Assembly: GCA_003024175.1 (NCBI GenBank)
Contig: MDYQ01000263.1
Location: 1-34,569, forward strand
DNA: 34,569 nucleotides
Source: Planoprotostelium fungivorum
Lineage: Eukaryota; Evosea; Variosea; Cavosteliida; Cavosteliaceae
Direction: 5' to 3'
A model generated the notes under the pieces. The model saw only the letters and a program-made list of their open reading frames with translations. It made no database searches and had not been told where the DNA came from. The stretch's first letter is position 1. Each line of letters opens with the position of its first letter. Both the position numbers and the translations under genes were made by a program. Positions 29,617 to 34,569 of the stretch are shown piece by piece.

Positions 29617-31112
29617 ATGAATGTCTATCGCACCATATGGTTCTTGGTGGTGGCGCTGTTCTTGGCGGAAGCGGCCACAGACGCTTTCGGATACGATGAA
29701 AACTTGACCAAACAACTTCTGGCGAGGGACCGTGATGAAGATATGATACCAAGGCTGACAGACAGACAGAGCTATAGTACAATCAGTTATTGTATGAATA
29801 CCGCCACAGTTCAGAGTTGGACGTGTAATGCATGTTATGAAGACCTCTACTTTCGCAACCAAACAGTAATCGGGGACAGTAGCACCCACACATTCGCTTA
29901 CATCGGTAGCACGTGAGTTCACGTCTACTGCCAGCACTGTTCTGACCCACGAATAGACGTTTCGGAGACAAGCATGCCATCGTGCTGGCCTTCAGAGGTT
30001 CTCTTCCGACTGATCTGACCAACATCGAGACCGATCTAGAGTTCGGACAGCATGGAGTCCCTCACATTGACCCCTCCGGCTACGTCCACGCCGGCTTCTG
30101 GGCCGCATGGTCGGGTCTAAAAGACGCCCTCCGCAAAGAGCTACAGGTACCCCATTTTGAATCCTCCACGTGTTCATCTTTCATCAGGCACTCCTCTCTT
30201 ACTACAAGGAATCTTCTCTTTGCAATCCTTCTTTTCCATCTCGTCCTGAGATCTACTTCACCGGTCATTCTCTAGGAGGTGCATTAGCCACCATTGCCGT
30301 CGCCGATCTAGTGGCGGAGGGGTCTCTCGATCGGGAGCAGACACCACTCCATCTCATCACATTCGGATCACCTCGCGTCGGTAATCGTGCGTTCGTCAAC
30401 CGAACACAAGGCATGCTGTCTGGTGAGAACAAGATGCAACGCATGTGGCGTCTCTGACGCGATGAAAGGCTCCTGGAGGCTCATCCATAACCGTGATCCA
30501 GTCCCCAGGCTTCCTCCTCTGTACACACCCTATTGGAAGTATTACCACATCGGAAATGCAGTCTTGTACAACTATGAGCACACAGAGTACACCGTCTGCC
30601 CCGGTGAGACACCATCACACATCATCATCTTTAAGACGTGGAACGGAGGTGTCGGTCGTCTTACATTTCAAATAGGTAACGACGGAGAGAACAGCACTTG
30701 TAATCCCTTCTGGTTTCCTGGCTCTTTCTCCGACCACATCAATTACTTGAACATCAATGTGAGTTTGAATGACATCATCATCCACCATCATATCACATCA
30801 TCATCATCCACCTCTCATCTCAAATCACAGGTAGGGGCGTGGTGCGACAAAGCCATTCCACCGAAGGACGTCCAATTCATTCAAGATGACCCACTCACCT
30901 GCCCCCTCCCCACACCAAACCCCCCTGCTTATCCCATCCTGTCGCTGTTGGGCCTCTATCGGTCCGAATCCTCTGCACCTGATGGACGAGGAGGCCACAC
31001 TCTTTTGACGGGACTGCTGGGTGTCGTTTTGGTAGCGGCCACCGTCTCGGTTTCTGTTGGGGTGGCAGTGTATGTCAGACGCAGGAGAGCTACCTACGAG
31101 ATGATTGTATAA
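29617..31112 (+). CDS. Class-3 lipase, type I membrane protein
   Basis: Triacylglycerol-lipase-like alpha/beta hydrolase (lipase 3 family). ATG 29617 starts [20 protein letters not shown], a signal peptide. Exons are 29617-29912, 29957-30146, 30188-30422, 30469-30603, 30676 to about 30759, and a last exon ending at TAA 31112. The nucleophile elbow is [16 protein letters not shown]. The acid residue lies in [13 protein letters not shown] and the histidine in SFSDHINYL, the order seen in Rhizomucor lipase. [10 protein letters not shown] gives the oxyanion region. Unlike secreted fungal lipases, the protein continues through a Pro-rich stalk into a membrane helix ([20 protein letters not shown]) followed by RRRR and the tail ATYEMIV, a YxxPhi-type sorting signal. 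Active site in the endolysosomal lumen or outside the cell is inferred. The 72-nt intron 30604-30675 is in frame and could be retained. Confidence 0.9.
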
Positions 31113-31274
31113 GATGATATAGATAAAGACACGAGATTCCTTCTTTGACTTCCGTCGTTTCATCTTGCCGTCTCATGTGATCTCATCGTGACGGACAGAC
31201 TCGAAATACATTGCGAACGTCTACACTCCTCATGAGACACACGCATCACATGCGACGCTGACAACCTCCCTTCT

Positions 31275-34200
31275 TTATCCAGAAGCCTGCCTGATCTGAT
31301 CTACAATGGCCATCATCTGCAGCTCTTTCGTCTTCTGCATCTTCGTGACGAAGCCGGGGGCATACATGGCTCTCCTCTCTGCGTTGATGACTGCATCATC
31401 CATCAGATCCCATCATCTGATGTCGCATGCGCTCACGTTTCGTCAAGATGAGCTCTCTCAACGCTTGTGTGGCCGGAAACGAAGCGGGTCCAGGTAAGAG
31501 AGGGTCCGCCATGCCGATGCCACCCTTGTAGGCAAAAGAGATCCTGAAGATAAGTCAGAGAGGGAAGAGAGGGTGTGTCTCACTTGTAGTGGGTCGTCTC
31601 TGACTGGACGGTGTGATCTTTACAGATGACCGCGAAGACGTCTGTCGTTGATTAGACGATGAGATGGTTGTTGGTTTGAAATGAGAAATAAAATGTCGGA
31701 TTCGGTATTTAAATGAGAATAAAAATTGAGATTTCGTGTTTAAAGAGAGAAGGTTCAGATGTGAAAGATGTTGAAATGATACGGAGATCAGGATGAGATC
31801 ATCGATGTGATCGAGGATCATGTGATGATGTGATTGATGATCTCACGATTGAATTCAGATTTCGACGTGGAAGGTAAGAAGGGCTCGGGTCCATCCTTGA
31901 AGACGACTACACAGACGTCGTTACCCAAATGTCTCTTCCTCTCCAGCTGCTGTGTGTCGTTGGGATAGAAGGGTAGCATGGTGGAGATGTGAAAGATGAT
32001 CGGCCATCCCAAATGTTTCGTGAAAATCGTTTGAGTTCCAGTCGTATCCGCTGAGAAAATTAATTTTCGAAAGAGAAGAGAACTTTGATAAAACTTGAAT
32101 ATTTCTTCCAAAAGTTGAATTAATCTCTAGGAAGAGTGGAGAACTTTGATAAAACTTTTTTTCCAAAGTGAAGAGGAGAATAAAAGTGAATAAAAGTGAA
32201 ACGAAATCGAAGAGGTATCGTGATGGACACGACCAGGTGATGACACGTCACACGCAGGATGAAAATAAAACAGAATAAAATCTCACATTTCGTGTCTAGC
32301 CCACCACGATAACCATCCCAGCCTTTCAGCTTGATCGTCGTCCCCATAAATTTTAAAAACTCATCTAAATCGGCAGATCCATCGACTGTCTTCGTTTCAG
32401 CTCGAGCGTAAAGAGAGGAGACAATAGAGGTGTCACCATTCTGATACATTGCATTCTCTTCGACTTGCCCTTCTTTCACGTATAATACACCGAATTTGTA
32501 ACCTTTCGTCTGAAGTCTGTCTTCTAATGTGCTCAAGAGTGTAGGGCCGACGGACGAATTGATTTCTTTCAATTTCAATCCTGCCTCGTGTTATCCTTAA
32601 AGTCTTCTTTGTCTTTCTCTTTCGAATTGGACACATTTTCGTTCATCGATATCATGAAACGATTCTTTTTCGTCTTGTCTTTGAAAAGAAAATAAATCGA
32701 GAGGGAAAAAAAGTAAAGACATCGAATAATATTGGTAACTCACCGACTAACTTGTCTCGATAATTCGAACCGGCCTCGATTGCCTTCTGCAGTGCTTTAC
32801 GCTTGCTACCTGCTCTCGATTATTCCACGAAAATTCTCTCGCCCCCCTCACTCTTGATATCGGCCGGTATGAAGACCCACTCGTCGTCCTGCTCCTCCTC
32901 AGTCCCAAATTCGGAGAATAAAATGAAATAAAATCGCTCACGTATTTCGTTCGGACGAGGGCTCTGAGTTGTAGATCGTTGTTGTGAAATAAATCCTTCT
33001 GCTCTCTCGTAGGTAGCTCTAGAGACACTAACACTGGACCAGCTTTACCTGCATCTCCGTAGAAGTTTGTGTGCTCTACAACGAGTCAAAATTCCTCTCC
33101 TCTTTGTATTCCTCGTGTGGATTATTTTTTACTTTGTATTTCTCTCGCAATTTTTTCACACTCTATCTCTATCTTTCACATCTTCTATTTTAAATATCCT
33201 GTCTATCTCCCTATCTCTCTATCTTCTATATTTCTATCTTCTACATTTCAAATATCCTCTCTGTCTCTTCACATCTTCTAACAACTAGTCATCTCACGTC
33301 TGCTGGCAAAGTAATGTGAATAGTAAGGTGTGTTCTTGTCGATGTCCATCAGTGCTCTGACGGGTGCCTCGCTGATGGGCAAGTTCTTCGGGTCTCCCGC
33401 CTCCACTTCGAATCCCGGACAATCTACAACGAGCCCGACTGGCTTCGGCGGCGGCTGAGAGTGTGAGGCAGGTAAGAGGAGGTCACTCACTACTCCTCTG
33501 TCTAAATCTTTCTGTAGAGAACTGAGAGGAGTTAGAATCGAGGGCAGATGCATGTGGAAACTCACGCTAAGAGTTCGTTGACGGAGTTTTTGACAAGCAT
33601 GATGTCTTTGTCCTCGGGTGTAGTCTTGCTCAGCCTGTGTGGGTCAGTATTTTTACGTTCGATTTTATTCTATTTTATTCTCCATCTACATCGCGACGTG
33701 CATCACACGACATCCTTCCGTGAAGAAATAGTGTATGGTAGATCTCCTCCATCTACAACGTTGTAGATCGTCTCACCTGACAGAAGTGTATCTCAGAGAA
33801 CCGATGGTAGAAGACAGTGGTATGACGCTCGTCCTATCGTTTCCCTCGGCATGGAAGAATGAAAACTCGTGGAGATTTCCCGCGTGAATCTGAGCCACCT
33901 TCTTCTGCTGGACCAATTGTTTGATCTCATCCAGAGCTTCCCTTAGAGTGCTCTGTTCTCTGTAGTCGAGCAGTACGGGGGGCAAATCATAAGGCAAGAG
34001 GACCTGGTCACGTGATCAATCCTGCGGCCATCTACAACCCGCCCACCTTGAATAATTTCTTCGCCTTCGTCCAATTATTCGTCAAGACGGTGGACTCCCT
34101 CGCAGAGATGTCGCCCGGTTGTTCTAATTTTGGCGTCGCGGGAGGCTTGAAAGTCTCGCTCGTGACATCTTCCTCTTGTGCTTGTTTGATGTAATTCTCT

Positions 34201-34569
34201 ATGCTCTGTTTCAATGTCTCCAATTGATTGTCGTCTTGCTGTATCGTCTGTGAGGCGTGTGAGGGATATTCGGAGTGGCACGTTGTAGATGAGTCGTTGT
34301 GGAATGAAACGTTCATTCTTCGCGGATAGAATGAAACTCACCGATATGACCGAGTTTCTCAGTTTGGAGATCTCGCTTTCCTTCTTGTTCATGAATAATT
34401 TGAACCTCTCTGAGCTCTCCCTCTTCCAATCTACAACGAGGAGGCTCAATGTTTCGATCCGTTGTAGATGGACTCACCCTCTACGTCCAGCATGTATCTC
34501 GTCATCGCATCTTTCGCCGACTGGTACCTCTGCTCTGCTTCCGTATTCTACATCACTCAGTTTCCCGCC
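31275..34569 (-). CDS. RapGAP-domain protein, N terminus beyond the window
   Basis: GTPase-activating protein for Rap-type small GTPases (Rap1GAP/SIPA1/tuberin catalytic fold). From the right edge, exons encode helical segments (AEQRYQSAKDAMTRYML, WKRESSERFKLFMNKKESEI, LETLKQSIENYIKQAQEED), then LPYDLPPVLLDYREQSTLRE and a Pro-rich linker. The GAP domain reads YKFGVLYVKEGQVEENAMYQ, LDEFLKFMGTTIKLKGWDGY, TTGTQTIFTKHLGWPIIFHI, then KRHLGNDVCVVVFKDG, which holds the catalytic asparagine thumb. SEFN-HVFAVICKDH and ISFAYKGGIGMADPLLPGP follow. The end is KELQMMAIVDQIRQASG, TAA 31275. All joins are phase-consistent. One intron (about 32285 to 32050) carries a tandem duplication. In amoebae RapGAPs act in adhesion and chemotaxis; that role is by family. 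It converges on the lipase, 162 bp apart. Confidence 0.9.
32048..32160. repeat. ~50-bp imperfect tandem duplication in a RapGAP intron
   Basis: GAGAACTTTGATAAAACTT occurs twice about 60 bp apart, followed each time by a related A/T-rich stretch (ATTTCTTCCAAAAG and TTTTTTTCCAAAG). It lies entirely within the intron between the exons LDTK and SDTTGTQ. Confidence 0.75.

Noticed and set aside
1-34569. CRISPR arrays, operons, ribosome binding sites, retroelements
   Set aside because: The window is eukaryotic with spliced genes. No spaced direct repeats, reverse transcriptase, integrase or capsid-like motifs were seen in any frame.

Overview
The window is nuclear DNA of a compact, intron-rich unicellular eukaryote. 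Nearly every gene is cut by short GT-AG introns, mostly 38-130 nt, with donors of the type GTGAG and acceptors of the type YAG. Exon models below were joined by hand from reading-frame phase, so splice sites are inferred. The gene content points to Amoebozoa: a triple-CH-domain RhoGEF of the Trix type (described in Dictyostelium), a RapGAP, an STK11IP/LIP1-like LRR protein and an expanding ankyrin-repeat family. A protostelid or other variosean is my guess below that level, held weakly. No viral or LTR element was recognised.

Left part (1-9.3 kb): the 3'-truncated STK11IP-like gene (minus) is divergent from a CDC123-type ATP-grasp gene (plus). Between them lie a TATA-like box and a 126-bp TA-flanked inverted-repeat element (MITE-like). 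A poorly resolved stretch (5.27-6.6 kb) follows, then a Gln-rich protein with a PP1-docking-like motif and a nuclear-looking protein carrying two half helicase-associated domains in reversed order.

Centre (9.3-20 kb): a large RhoGEF with three CH domains, a long coiled coil and DH-PH (plus) converges within about 50 bp on a UBE2W-type E2 gene (minus). Next come two tandemly duplicated ankyrin-repeat genes (minus) whose 102-bp repeats are strongly homogenised. The copies differ greatly in repeat number, and the left copy has lost its original 3' end.

Right part (20-34.6 kb): a DHH-DHHA2 exopolyphosphatase, a coiled-coil protein and an acidic Ser-rich protein, all on minus. Three plus-strand genes follow: a small secreted protein, a roughly 105-aa two-exon protein of unknown function, and a class-3 lipase with signal peptide, C-terminal membrane anchor and a YxxPhi-like tail. 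A RapGAP on minus runs off the right edge.

Functionally the window mixes small-GTPase control (RhoGEF, RapGAP), endolysosomal candidates (STK11IP-like protein, membrane lipase) and housekeeping enzymes (E2, CDC123, exopolyphosphatase). They share no operon-like logic. The most unusual non-coding signal is a set of short sequences recurring in introns of unrelated genes: CTACAACGTTGTAG, ATTTTATTCTATTTTATT followed by CATCTACAACG, and TTTCCCGCC.
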